Both the position numbers and the translations under genes were made by a program. The notes under the pieces are model-generated. The model was not told the DNA's origin. It saw only the letters and a program-made list of their open reading frames with translations, and searched no databases. From NCBI GenBank assembly GCA_016808115.1, contig JAEQBH010003943.1, positions 310,001-374,000 on the forward strand: a stretch of 64,000 bases of DNA. Direction: 5' to 3'. Of the stretch, positions 33,481-46,755 are shown in pieces (the stretch's first letter is position 1; the number at the start of each line of letters is the position of its first letter). This DNA is from Tetrastigma voinierianum (lineage: Eukaryota > Streptophyta > Magnoliopsida > Vitales > Vitaceae).

Positions 33481-33689
33481 CATATCATATATTTTATATA
33501 ATTTTTATAAATTAAATGTTATTTTTAATTGGAATATATTTTGATACATTTAATAAAATTAGAAGAAAATTAAAATTCAAATAATTAAAAATGTCTTTCT
33601 ATATAAGTAAAACATTAAACAAGATAAAAAAATAAAAGCTATATAAGTGAAACATAACTACACAACATTTATGTTTACACATCCAACAC

Positions 33690-34090
33690 AAAGAAGTCAT
33701 CACCAAGCTTAAGGTGCAAAAGATCCCCGATCCATTTGGAACCGTTGACTAGGATTGCATCTCGCCTCCATGAAACGCCTCATCTCGCTTCGCATATCAT
33801 GAAAACGCTCCCTTTCAAAGAAGCACTCAAAGAATTGCTTCATCCATCTCTCGCTTTCTTATCTCAAGCCCGCCGCACACCCTCTAACTCGAGCTACAAA
33901 TGCTGATGAGTGTGAGCTCCCGGTACTCTGACAGGAGGAAGGATAGATAGATGCAGCCCGTGATCCAAGACCATATACACGCCTCTCTTCTCTCCAATTC
34001 CATACCAAAATAAAGAGGTCCAGGCCAACTGCGGAGGTTGTGAACCATCATCTAAAGGCTGAGAAGCAGAAGACACCAATTCTATATACT
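33690..34090 (-). pseudogene. CACTA transposase C-terminal remnant (Transposase_24-like)
   Basis: Minus-strand sequence that in pieces recalls the C-terminal part of CACTA transposase-related proteins: an EKRGVYMVLDHG-like block near 33985 (family form is close to G-R-V-Y-G-L-G-S), a Ser/Pro-rich stretch, then in another frame a helix-rich ESERWMKQFFECFFERERF segment near 33840-33780 and RSEMRRFMEARCNPS near 33770. Two stops and a frameshift lie inside. The identification depends on weak motifs and on the location inside a CACTA element; I am moderately sure. Confidence 0.55.
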
Positions 34091-36760
34091 CATGTACAAT
34101 TTAATAAAAATAACAATATTACAAGTATGCAAATACATGTCAATACGATTTTTAAAAATCAAAGTGTATCCTTTTGTACAGGAGCTCTACCCAAAATAAT
34201 AATTGCATAAATTCATGGCAACATGACCCAATTTAATAAAATGACCTCGCTGGTTCCAATAATAAGTAAAAATAGCCTTACCGGCCCATACATCCATACT
34301 GTAATAAAAATGGCATGTCAACTACATACTCTATCAGAGTTAGTAAATCGCACACAATACATGAACAATGAGTAAGAACTCTAATATGGTTTTTTAATAA
34401 TTGAGTCATATTCAGCTATAACAATAAATTTGACCGTTTAATCATTATAATTGGTTTTTTAATTATCATTTAGCACTAACCTTTGTACTCTTAACCAAAC
34501 TTCCATTCACTCTCAATATCAGTAAAAATTAGAGATTCCTATATCAACTATTGCAACTTTTTTTGACTTGTAATAAACACTCTAGAAAGTTTCACATTTT
34601 TTAGGTATTCATGATGTCATAGCCTTTCCACTGTCTCGACAAAGGTACGTGCATCCTCAGATGACATTCCATATTCAAGATCTCATAACATAGTCTAGAA
34701 CCCAAATAAATCAAACAACAAACACCATATTCTACCTTTTCTAAAAATTTGTTCTAAAAATTATTTAGAATCCAAATATAATTTGAAAAGTTTGATTTTA
34801 TTCTCCATTTTTTATATAAGAGCCCTTAAATTCACATAGTAGTACATCGATACTTAAAGGCCAAAAATCTCATAACAAACATATATTGTCAAGTTGCCCT
34901 GATTCTACTAATTTTGAAGGGCTAAGACAGGCATGCCTATTGCTTTACATAGTATGAGTTCTAAATTCATTTTTTTTCTTTTTATGACTTTTCAAAGCCC
35001 TCTTGGATGAAGCATCTTTTTACCGTGGCAAGAGGTCATACTTTTTATCCCTACAATAAGTGTTGTTGATATTAATTAATTTACAAAAAAAATTTTACCA
35101 TATTGATAAAGAAACCGATAGTTCAAAAAAAAATTTAATTGAACATATTTTATGGAACTGTAAATATATTCCCTTTTATACTATGAGACCAATTGTATTA
35201 GTTTGATCAAAAGATACTGCAAACAATAATTAGACTTGTTTACACTACGTAGTGGTTTTAGATTACCTAAACATCTCAGAGGAACTGACTTGGTAAGGTT
35301 GCAATGCTTATAACATCGTAGTTCACAAATTATCACCATCACGGGTAAAAATCAAGGAAACTAAAAATCAGCGAGAGAAATAAAAACATGCATATGGTAT
35401 CACAAAGTTATAATTAATGCAATACAATAAAATAAAAAATTGACCAAAAGATTAAGAATGGGAAAAACACCGTTGAATATCGTCAATCATTATTCAACAT
35501 CCTTTCCTCAGTTGATAAGAAAATGAGAAAATATATAAAATATGCATATGGTATCACAAAGTTACAATAGATGACATCAGAGCGTAAGAGGGCCCATATT
35601 CTTTGGTTTTGAACCAGTATCATATTGTAAGCATAATTTAGACCTTGTTCAGATTATTTAAATGAATAAATAAATAACAATATATGTTACCCTATTTGCA
35701 AAGAGATTTTCCTTCTTTATGTTCTTGAACATAACCAATTGAAACTCTTCTGTATTATCTGATAGCAAAAGTAGATACTTTGTTTGAGCAAAGATCTACA
35801 AAATAACATTTTGTTTTTCATAAATAATATGAAACAACTTATGGATTAGAGCATAAAGCTAAAAGAAATACACCTACAAATAAAAATGCAGATTTTGTCG
35901 TGTTTGGAGTGAAGATTTGAAGTTTTCTATAATAATTCAACAAGAGCGAAATTAAGAAACATTAGTGTTGTAATTAGAAAAAAAAAAAAATCATAAAGTT
36001 GCATTATCCACAATCGTACTACCTGAGCCAATAGAAATGCGCCTCCTTTGTCCCTATTTATTGTCATGTTGTATGCAGGAAAGAAAAGAAATATAAAGTG
36101 CAAGCCTTTAAAATTACAAATGATTTCATGTCAAAAGTCAAAGCGCTCCAATGGATCCACGTATTAAATACATACAAACCTGAAGCCTTTGTAATCACGA
36201 GATGAAACAAGTTGAAATAACAATCCCATTCAAGCTTTAGACTCCTATATTTATTGATATATTTAAAGAAAAAAATGTAGACCCTTCTAAAGATCAATCA
36301 AAATACAATTTCATGGTAGAAAAAAGAAAAGAAAAGAAACAACACATAAAGGAAATGAGAATGTGTTAAAGAAAAAAATGAATTGTAGAATAAAGAAGTT
36401 TCGAGTTTCAGTAACATTAGATTACCTTGTTTATTCAACATCATAAATTTGAGCTGATGCTCTTGAATAGCTCAAATAGTGCTTCAACCTCACTCCCACA
36501 TAGTGAAGAATCAAGAAAATGGCAACAAAGTTGGCTCTTTCCATATATCAAAATAATAACTTCCCGTAGAAAAAGAAATACTTGACTTTTGGATAGATTC
36601 TACGGAACAAAAAAATCACATCGGATACAGCATTGAATAATACAAAAGCGACCAAGAAATCGAGAAACATTCTATACGCTCTTCAAAGAATATCCTGTAT
36701 TTCATGAGTACCCATTTTGGCCCACCACTATCACGTATAGCGTCACTTTATAAACCAAAC
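34091..36760. other. CACTA interior, AT-rich, no gene recognised
   Basis: AT-rich sequence with no ORF that resembles a known family on either strand. It could be intron and decayed exon sequence between the transposase tail and the block at 36770-37170. No repeats with other parts of the window were noticed. Confidence 0.4.
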
Positions 36761-36769
36761 AATTCTTCT

Positions 36770-37170
36770 TAAAACCGAAACATCGAAAAACATCGATTGA
36801 CGGAAAATGCGGGAACAAAACAAAAACAAAACCTCAAACTTAAAATCTCAGATCTTCCATCATAAACATAAAAACCAAACAGAGACCATACATTTAAAAC
36901 AAAAACACCTTCCCGAGCCTCCACGGGCACAGAGCAAACTGCGAGACCAGAAACGGATCGGTGAAAATAAGATAAATAAACACAATATATAATAAACCGT
37001 CAGTACCTCCGGCTGCAGTTAGCAAAACTCGCGAAAATAGGCTAGTGCCGCACGGTGGAAGGAAGCGGAGGAAAATCTCAGCTGTTAGAGGCAGGCGGGA
37101 CCTGACTTTCAAGAAGCAGAGAGAGTGTGGTGTTGAATTAGGGCCAGCGGTTCAGTGTTTCTTTTCTTTC
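36770..37170 (-). other. GC-richer block, possible 5' exon of the CACTA gene
   Basis: A distinctly less AT-rich stretch that begins beside an AAACATCGA repeat and continues through CGGCTGCAGTTAGC and GGAAGCGGAGG. Minus-strand and plus-strand ORFs of 60-72 codons cross it, none recognised. Its place upstream of the transposase tail on the minus strand would suit a leader or first exon, but this is only inference. Confidence 0.25.
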
Positions 37171-37964
37171 CTTTTAATTTCTTTTCTTTTATTTATTTAT
37201 TTCCATTTTATTTACTTTCTCAATTAAACAGTAATTTTTCCCAAGTAATTTTGTCATATCACGCTTTTTAATTAGTGAGGTCGACTCTAATAAAATATTA
37301 TAATTAGAAAAGGAAAAATAATAGTAAAATATTATATTCAAATTTAGCCATTTGACCATCAAAAAGGTAATTATTTAGTACATAGGTAAAGAATAAAAGC
37401 TTAGCTAGTTGGACTACAAAATTATTTCCTTGCAATATTTTTTTCTCATAAAGTTAGAATCATTTACTTTTGCCGTTTGTTATTTAGTGTGGCAATCTTG
37501 GTACCATTTTAACAGTTAATTAATCAAATGTTATATACCAAGATAAACATGTTAAATTGGATTTCTATTTTATTACGAAATTTCTTTTGCAAAGATTAGT
37601 TTAATATGTGCATTTAAGCAGTATTTTCTATTAATCAAAATAACATATACCTACTAATAAATGAGTGAGAATGAAATGAGAGGTTACAAGCTAATCTTAA
37701 GTAAGAACAAAATATTATAACTTGATATGCGGGTAATAAGATAGATATACAAATAATAAAAAATAATTAATGAAAAAAGGGTTTTAAGGAATCGGTTTAC
37801 AAATATAAGGAATAAATTTAGTTTGGAAAATCTTTCTACTTTGAATGAAGGAATATTTAAAATGTTTTTTATCTATTACATTAATTATTAGAATGATCTT
37901 ATTCATATTCAACTATTACAAAAATTGGCATTAAAAATCTTAGAATAAAACAAAAATGAATTTT
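37171..37964. other. AT-rich spacer in the CACTA element
   Basis: No ORF or motif recognised. It ends where the tandem array begins. Confidence 0.4.
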
Positions 37965-39768
37965 TTTTAATGATATCCGTCACAAATTGATCAAAAAGCG
38001 ATCACAAAATTGTGACAGAATTGTGATTCCGTCACTATTTTGTGACGGAATGATAATTAAAATCATAAATTTGTGGCCAGTTCATAATTCCATCATAATT
38101 TTGTGACCCATTTGGTGATTTAATGACGGTCGCTAGTAATAAAAATTCATTTTCTATTTGAAATTCATTGTATTATATACTTTTTCTAAATATTCATAAA
38201 TAAAAAAATATTCAAAAAAACCTGTTAAGGAGGCTAAGATTGATTCAACAACTTATATCAATCGTTTATGCTTTAATTAACGTAATCGAGTCAATATCGA
38301 ATATACAGTTTAATAAGTTGCTTCAATTGGCTTTGATCAAATTGTGGCTAAAATAAAAATTTATTTCCAAATATCAAAAATTTTTATAATTTCGAATTTT
38401 GTAACATCGTAGCATGATATATATTATTTATTTTGATATTTATTTTTTTATGACTATAAATGAGTGCAAAATTATATATACAATTTAAAATATTGAAATA
38501 TCACAATTTTGAAAAATTAATAACAAAAATTGCACAATATAACCTTTGTAACCATATTAATAATCAAAATTCAAATAGTTTAAAATATTTTAAAATATTA
38601 TAATATTTTGAAGCAAGTGTCTAATACAAATTAAAACAAAAATGAATTTTTTTATAGATATTCGTCACAAATTGGTCAAAAAGAGGTCACAAAAATTGTG
38701 GCCAGATTGTGATTCGATCACTATTTTGTGGAATATTAATTTGATCACAAATTTGTGGCCAGTTCATAATTAAAGTCACAATTTTGTGACGATTTGTGAC
38801 AAATCGCTGTAATAAAAATTCATTTTCTATTTGGGGGAATTGTATTATATACTTTTTCTAAATATTATAATCAAAAAAATATTCAAAAAACCTGGCCAAG
38901 AGGCTAAGATTGATTCAACAACTTATATCAATCGTTTATGCTTTAATTAACGTAATCGAGTCAATATCGAATATACAGTTTAACAAGTTGCTTCAATTGG
39001 CTTTGATCCAATGGTGGCTAAAATAAAAATTTATTTTCAAATATCACAAATTTTTATAATTTCGAATTTTGTAACATCGTAGCATGATATATATTATTTA
39101 TTTTGATATTTATTGTTTTTATGACTATGCAGCAGTGCAAAATTATATATACAATTTAAAATATTGAAATATCACAATTTTGAAAAATTAACAAAAAATT
39201 GCACAATATAGCACAACATATATTAATATCAAAATTCCAAATAGTTTAAAATAGTTTAAAATATTAGAATATTTTGAAATAGTGTCTAATACAAATTAAA
39301 AAACAAAAATGAATTTTTTTAATGATATCCGTCACAAATTGGTCAAAAAGCGGTCACAAAATTGTGACGGAATTGTGATCCGTCTATTTTGTAATGAATA
39401 TGTTCCGTCACTATTTTGTGTGGAATGATAGTCAAATCTAAAATTACAATGATTCATAGACCATCCACAATTTTGTAATAGATTTGTGACAAATCGCTAT
39501 TAATAAAAATTCATTTTTCTATTTGAAATTCATTGTATTATATACTTTTTCTAAATATTTATAAATAAAAAAATATTCAAAAACACACAATTAAGGAGGC
39601 TAAGATTGATTGACAATTTATGGAATAGTTTGTCTTTAATTAAGCATGTCGAATTATTGAATATCGTTTAACAAATTGCTTCAATTAGCTTTGATCCAAT
39701 GGTGGCTAAAGTAAAAATTGATTTTCGAATATCACAAATTTTATAATTTCGAATTTTGTAACATCGTA
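37965..39768. repeat. CACTA internal tandem array, left block
   Basis: Units of roughly 650-700 bp. The anchor GATTGATTCAACAACTTAT starts near 38238 and 38908, and a diverged anchor lies near 39604. Each unit has a head rich in GTCACAAATTGG and TTTGTGACGG words, then an AT-rich body containing TCGAGTCAATATCGAATAT and GCATGATATATATTATTT. The head resembles the subterminal regions of the same element. The array stops at 39768 because of an insertion and resumes at about 44674 and 46756. Confidence 0.88.
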
Positions 39769-41639
39769 ATTTGTGACGCTAAAGCAGGGTGCGTGACTAC
39801 CGTCGGCAAAGCCGGAATACTCGTGGTCATCGAGATAACTAGCATTTTCACGAAAATCGGCGAGTCTCTCACTGTACGGAGAGCTCTACCAAATACAAAA
39901 CTTGTATAAAACACATCCTAAACAATCGATATAATAGTCTAACGTTAAAAGCGGCCTTAGGCTCATTAAAACTATACTCATCACAATATCCTATCTATTA
40001 TATCGATAGTTTCAGAGTTCAAATTTTACTCTTATACAACACATATATTAAATTAGTAGTGCAATACATGTCATACATCTCAACGCAAAACCATAATCAA
40101 ACTTTCTTCTAAAGCTCAGTCTCTAGGATGGCGGAGTCTCCTCGCCGCGGCTCACTGTGACACCCCGGCTTAGGGTCCCATTGACTCTGGTCGACTGCGG
40201 AGAGCACATTGTGTCTCGTATCATGAGACCATTACATGAAGTAAAATGACCCGATAGGGCCCATCCATCATACTCGTCCATCTGAGTTACAAGACCATAC
40301 ATTTCTATAGATCTAGAGTTATTACACATCACTCTAATACAAAACATATATTAAAACTGAGTGGTTAATATATACACAAACAGAATCAGGCCACGATTAT
40401 TGACCATGTCGACCACAGGGAGGCGTACATTTTTTTGTGCACACATCACATTACTGAAAGGGGTCCGGCGGGGTGAGCTAACGCGCGGGTAGGGATAAAT
40501 CTTTGTAAGAGTACATTTTCACTTTAGGTGCGGCAAATGCGAATGATCATTTCATAGTCAAACCAACAGCAATCTGTCTTGTATTTATCATCTCTTCTGG
40601 AAAAATCTACATGCATGTATGAGATAACACTACATGCTTGATCTCAAGATCAACCTCGACCCACCATGATACAAGTGATGAAATCCAATCTTGAGTCGAT
40701 TTAAACTCCCATCTCACAACCGTAGTCTATGTGATATTTATTTAATCGTTTCGTGTCTTTTTAGACCTTGAGAACTTTTCAAAGTCTCCGTGGTCTCTTA
40801 CACCCTCGGAACATTTTTCGGGCTTTCACCCAGGTGGATCTGTTGTCTAACAGAGGTTTCGGGCTTTTCACTGAGGGGTATTTATCCTACTTCATGACAT
40901 CCATTTTTTCATTTTTCGTTTAACTGGCTGGGGGCTTCAGTGGACTTCGTCCCACCCGAGCCCACGATTCAACGCAAGCCTTGAGTGCCAAATCAGGTAC
41001 CATGTACGCACTCTCATAATGTGGTATTCTGGCACACCAATGCAATGCAATTTGTGTCTTGCACTCAAACCCACCTGACAATGTATGAAGACCTCTCATG
41101 GACATTCTACCAGTACACTATGTGCTATGTTCACTCATATGTGCATACAACATTTCATATATTGATTCAACATCCATGAAACATGCGGTCATGTTAATAT
41201 TCCACACATTCAAGTAGTACATCACATAAGCATGCACTACATCTTTCTATCATTAGTTCATTCATATCAACATAAGCATGTATTAACATAATTCCCACCA
41301 TTACTTGAGCGAATAATGCCGTAACTCCTATTCCCAAGGTTTGAGACATAGTATGTCAATCCTTATAGCTGCTACATGCGAAGTGGCCATGTTCAAAGCC
41401 TGACACATTACAACCCAATGTTTTGAAACACCCATAATGATAACAATTACTCAAGTTTTGGCATAGATGTAGGCACCTATTTCAACTGAGTAAACATGGC
41501 TAGATTCTGGACTCCATGAACTTTCCATAGAGTCAGAGACACTCAAATCGGAGTTCGGACAGGAAAAATTATGGCCTAAACAACCGAAGTACAAAACCAG
41601 AAGAAATCTGCATATTAACCATGCAAGCAATGATACACC

Positions 41640-42400
41640 AAAGCTTGATTTTCTTTACGGTCCCAAAATTTGAAAAGATTCTGCATGTTAACCATGCAAG
41701 CGTGATACACCAAACTGATTTTTTGGTCTAGAACCCTGAAAAAATTCATGTTAGTCATGCATGAAAACCCATAAAATTCTGTGTTTTCATGCGTACAATA
41801 TCACCAAACTGAATTTCTTAGTCTAAAACCCATAACGTGCATGTGTGATCATGCATACAATAACATATAAACTGAGTATTCTTTGATCTAAAACCCCAGC
41901 ACGTTCTGCATGTTAGTCATGCATAGGCGAGAAAATTCTGCATGTTTTTCATGCATGCAATAATACCAAAGCTGAGTTTTCTTTGATCTAAAAACCAGAT
42001 TCTACATGTTAGTCATGCATGAAAGCCCAGCCAAATTCTGCATGTTTTCAAGCATACAATAATACGCAGCTGTTTTCTTTGATCTAAAAACCCGAAGCAT
42101 TACATGTTAGTATGCATGACCAGAGAAAAATTCTGCATGTTTTCCTTGCATCTGATAACTGGCGAATTTCTTGAGTCTAAAAACCCTGAACATTTTGCAT
42201 ATTAGTCATGCATACAATAATACACCAAATTGAGTTTTCTTTGATCTAAAACCCAAAGCGTTCTACATATTAGTCATGCATGGAAGCCCGAAAGTGCGCA
42301 TGTTTTCATGCATCTGATAATACACCAAACTGAGTTTTCTTTGATCTAAAACCCAGATTCTACATGTTAGTCATACATGAAACGAGAAAATTCTGCCTCA
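41640..42400. repeat. Minisatellite with CATGTTAGTCATGCAT core
   Basis: Eight or nine imperfect units of roughly 80-100 bp, each with a CTGCATGTTAGTCATGCAT-like word followed by an ACACCAAACTGAGTTTTCTTTGATCTAAAACCC-type spacer (given in parts). Core words lie near 41681, 41750, 41908, 42001, 42189, 42262 and 42360. It lies inside the LTR block of the composite insertion. Confidence 0.8.
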
Positions 42401-42560
42401 ACAAATTCAATGATCTGTTAAACTCAATAAGTATGTTTCATGTATTTAAACAAGGAAATAACAAGAAGGGAAAGATCCTCACCTGCCCAAGTGTGTAGGA
42501 CCAGTTCTTGATCCACCCAAATCCCCAAAACAATGGAGAAAAAGCTTCCTCCTCCTTTTA

Positions 42561-42602
42561 ACTCTTCTTTCTTTTCTTTCTTTCTTTCTTTTCTCTCTTT
42601 TA
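42561..42602. repeat. (CTTT)n microsatellite
   Basis: TCTTTCTTTCTTTC pyrimidine run in the LTR leader-like part. Confidence 0.85.
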
Positions 42603-44716
42603 TTTTGCCCATACTCTTCTCTCACAGGTGTTGGAATCTCTCCTCTAACTCCAAAGTTGGTTTGACCTAGGTGGAGTACACCTAACACAAATTTGTTTGA
42701 TACTTGGTCAACTCAAGACCAGAGTGTTCTCCACATCTACAATTTAACCCTTTCATGCTCATGCATGGGGGTGGCTTGACATTGGCCCCACCCGACTCAT
42801 GCAATCTAAGGGCATGACACTTGTACCATGTGCCAAGTGTCTCCCATGCAAGTGCCACATGGCACCCGTAGTTGGCGTTCCATCTCAAAATGATTGCAAA
42901 ACCTACGGTCTCGGGTCGACCGCCAGGTTCTTTTAGTTCAACTAGATTTCGCGAGAGATGATTACAGCAGCGTGTCCGTTTCGTCATCCGAGGTCTAGAG
43001 AAAGATTTAGGTTTTGTCTGTACCATTCCGGGTAAGAATTACCAGTGTTACGCCATTTAAAAAAAAATCACGCTTTTCCACGAGGGTTTTGCCTCCCTGT
43101 GCACAGTAAATAACATCCACGGGCCGGGTGAGCTAATGCTGATAGTGGAATCACCCTAGATGGGCTACTCTCCTGCAGTCTGTATCACGATGTTACGAAG
43201 TAATAATGGCATTGACGAATCGTGATCCTCTTCTGAATGTCTAGCCCTGATCATCTCGTCACAGAGTCATAATGACTCGTATTCCTTTGCTTTTCGTGTA
43301 TGAAATTATTATGTTGAAATTGTGAACAACCCTCAGTGTATATCGAACTGGGTAGATCTCAGACAATTGATATTATTAATGTTCTTATAGATGTATATCG
43401 ATTGGGTGGAGTCTCAGATGATTGATATTTTTTAGTATGGACTACCCTCAGATCATTTTTAGTTTTTAGACAACCCTCAGAAACCATTCTCTGCAGACTC
43501 ACCTCATGCCTCATCCATCATCCTAAGATGGTCAAATATGGAATGCGTGATCAAATTAATTCTGATCCCATGTCACATGTAAATATATAAACATGCCATA
43601 TTCACATAAACTTTAATCACACAATCATGTTATGCAATTTCACCATCAATCACATCAAAATTAGCTCACGTGGGCTAATGATCAAACACGAGCAATTCGA
43701 TTTTAATTACTCAACCAAACACATTATTTCACAAAAATTATTTTGTGAACACTATTCTCGAGAATAGTGAAGCCACAGATTACTATTCGTGAATCACCAA
43801 TCATCGGTTCCGCCGTGAACCCGCTCACGACGTTTAGGCCTGAAGCAAACCATCCCGTGCATTACTTTACCAATGCCATTTAACAACCCAAATCAATGGT
43901 GGGCGGTCCGGTACGCACTATTCGGGTTTTTCAAAAATTATATCGATTGATTTGAAGTTTTACGGGCGGAGATAAAAACGGCACTTGGGGCCGTCAGCGG
44001 CCCCTCACGGCCTCTCATTCGACTCGAATATCGACAAAGTATAAGAAGAATAAAACCCAGTAGGGAGAAACCCTACCTCTGCGAGTTGAAACTCCCTAAA
44101 TCCAGAGTGCAGCATTGCCACGTGAAGCCCTCTCCGTGACGACTTTCCTTCTTGTCGGAAGGCTGGAATGGTCGGATGTGTCATCTAGAGATAAGTGGCT
44201 CTCTCTCTCTCTCTGAATTAAAATAAGACTCACTTTGCATCCATTTCCCATTTCATTTTCTTTTTTGCTTTTGAAGTGTAGAGAGACGAAGCAGCTGTTA
44301 GTGTTTTACAATAACTACAGCAAACGATTCCATTAATACTAGTTATGTCCCTCTTTTCTCGGTTTGACATTGGCACTATCTTGGCCGTCCGTTTTCATCA
44401 TTTCTCTACTCATTCACTTATGTACGTGATCTTTATATATGACTTTAGTATGAGTGTTTTCATTTTGTGCGATCTTTTCCAGCGATGTCAACTCGACTAT
44501 CTGGATTTTACAAAATACGACATCTTCATTAGATTCGAGCGATTCAATGGTGCAATCAGTTTCCATTGTCCAGGGATCACAGAGAATAAGTGCAGTTTTT
44601 AACCGAAATTATAATTTTATGCTTAAGAGAGTACGATTTTGCCCTTTTTATAAATTATGTTCTATGAGTGCTGTAGCATGATATATATTATTTATTTTGA
44701 TATTTATTATTTTTAT

Positions 44717-46750
44717 TGTAAAAACCCAGAGAAAATCCAAGATTTTGGATAAAGGGTAAAATAGTAATTCGGCTAAAAATCAGGGAATTTTACAGATCTA
44801 AAGATGACCTGAACTCTCGGGTTGAAATGGTCATGAAATTTAGCTGCCACGTCGATTCGTTGGGATTAAAGTGGTGAGTTCACATTTGGCGTGGGGTGTC
44901 GGATATAAACCAGCAGGATGGGGATGTGGCGCTACCAGAATATGACACTTAACCATGTAGTGCACAAAGATAATCATGATTAGCCATGTGTGAAATGATC
45001 CGTAGGCTCAGTATGTGGTTGATGATCTTGTAAGGAATAAGAAATAAGGAGGGATAAATACTGGAAAATTGATGGCCAGCGCATGAAAAACGAGAAATGA
45101 GAAATTACTCCCCTTTGACCATCTGAGTCAATAATGATTCAAAGGAAAATGATAAAGGAGAAGAAAATGAAGAAAAGTGAAGAGATGTGAGATGAGAAAT
45201 GAAAAAAAGGAAAGAAAAGCGAGGAAGGAAAAGAAGAAAGCTTGAAAAGAAATTAGTGCAGAGGAAAAGGAGGAAAAGGAAAAGGAGGAAAGGGAAAGGA
45301 AAGTTTTCCGAGTTTCGGGCGGTCGGCGGATTCGACGGTTCAGTACTAAAGTTGAGTAACCTTGATGCAGGATGCGATGTGGACACGAAAGTTGGAGTTT
45401 TGACAATCAGAGGGCCCGGATATTTTCCTACTCGGTTTATTTTTAGCAAGAGGCTTTATAATGGTAGGGGTTGTAGGGAGTGTGTAAATTAGTTCAAGCT
45501 TTGGAATTAAAGGGTATGGATTTCATAATAGGTTTCTGATCATGCATTGTGGGAATTAAGTTTGAACCTTCAGCTGAAAGTTTCTAAGTGTCATGGTTGT
45601 TTGATGATGATAAAGTTGGAACCAAAATGGTTCATGTTTGCTAAGGAATTGTGGTACCTGTTGAATGGTCCCAAGTTGGCGACCTGTTGTGGGTTATGTA
45701 CTTGAATGACATGCGGTGTATGGAAATGTGATGTTGATGCATGCTCTTTGATGTATTAACATGGTTATAATTAGATTATATGTATAAATTATAATTGTTC
45801 ATGAGTATGTAAATGTTTTATGTAGTGCTCATTCATGCATGTAACATGAGAAAATGCAGGTATCATGGCTCATGCTCTGCATGATCACATAGTGAGGTGG
45901 GGTGTAGGTGCGAGAAAAAGGTTTATTCATCGGTGTTGGTGAATGCCAGTGAACTAAGAATGGGATAAAGTCGAGTAGAGAATTCACGAGTGTGTAAAAT
46001 GTTCAAAAATGATAAATTACATGTTTTGGGCGAGAGCGGATTAGGTGAATCCTGTGGTGAAAGTCGCATATTATTCACGGTTAGACATGAATCATAGTGT
46101 AAGTTCGGTAGAAAATGTTGAAGGCGTGCGGCGTCTGCTGCAGTGTGCTTGGAAATCATTAGCCTGAAAGAAAAGAAAAGGCAAATCAAGCTTTGATAAA
46201 TAAAATTGGAGGAGGGTTGTCAATGGTTGAAATTAATGATATAGTACACGAGATGACTTGTTTGATACCGTGGTCTGAGTGTGAGGAGTCAGTGGGACTC
46301 GGGTGGTGAGCATGAAGGGTCGCATCTCGTTCATGATATAGGCATTTCATATAATAGTGAATAATTGTATTGAATGTGATTGTTTGTTTATATATATTAT
46401 TGCATATCTGTTTAGGTGAGAGTAACCCATGGAGGAAAATTTTCTATTGGGCTTTGCTCACTAGTGGTGGATATACAGTACGGGGGACTATCGAGGAGAC
46501 GGCACTCGATAGAGATAGCTTTTGAAGAAAGTAGGAAATGTGGCTTTGAGTAAATATTTTTGTAAATATGTATAAATCTTTTTATAAACAGAGACATGGA
46601 AACTATAAAATATGGTGATTATTCTGCGATAAGTATGGATGTATGGGCCCGTGTGTAGCCATTTACTGGTCTTATGTCTCGTAAAGCAGAGGCGTGTAGA
46701 TTTAGCGGGTTGTGGTGGATTAGAGACACCACAGAGTTTGAGGCGTCACA
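44717..46750 (+). mobile_element. Solo LTR T4, Tekay-like
   Basis: Starts TGTAAAAACCC and ends GAGGCGTCACA, flanked by TTTAT at 44712-44716 and 46751-46755. The interrupted array unit reads TTTATGACTATG in other copies, so the empty site is known inside this window. It is 2034 bp with no interior. Purine-rich GAAAAGGAGG runs at 45190-45300 open spurious ORFs. Confidence 0.9.
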
Positions 46751-46755
46751 TTTAT

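Larger units (their letters stand above)
39769..44673 (-). mobile_element. Composite insertion of gypsy LTR sequence in the array
   Basis: The repeat unit is cut after GTAACATCGTA at 39768 and goes on at GTAGCATGATAT at 44673. Inside, an LTR of Tekay type in minus orientation runs from about 40154 (TGTGACACCCCGGC) to about 43052 (GTGTTACG, the end CA mutated). A second, partial block 43055-44672 repeats LTR words such as GGGTGAGCTAA near 43128, also seen near 40471. No coding sequence was found. 39771-40153 is a GC-richer patch that I cannot assign. Only a 3-bp GTA repeat is visible at the borders, so the mode of insertion is open. Confidence 0.6.

Noticed and set aside
42682..43026. Minus-strand ORF of 114 codons
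   Set aside because: Located in the gypsy LTR part of the composite insertion, without any known motif.
45105..45492. Overlapping ORFs of 92-114 codons on both strands
   Set aside because: They come from a purine-rich, low-complexity stretch in solo LTR T4.
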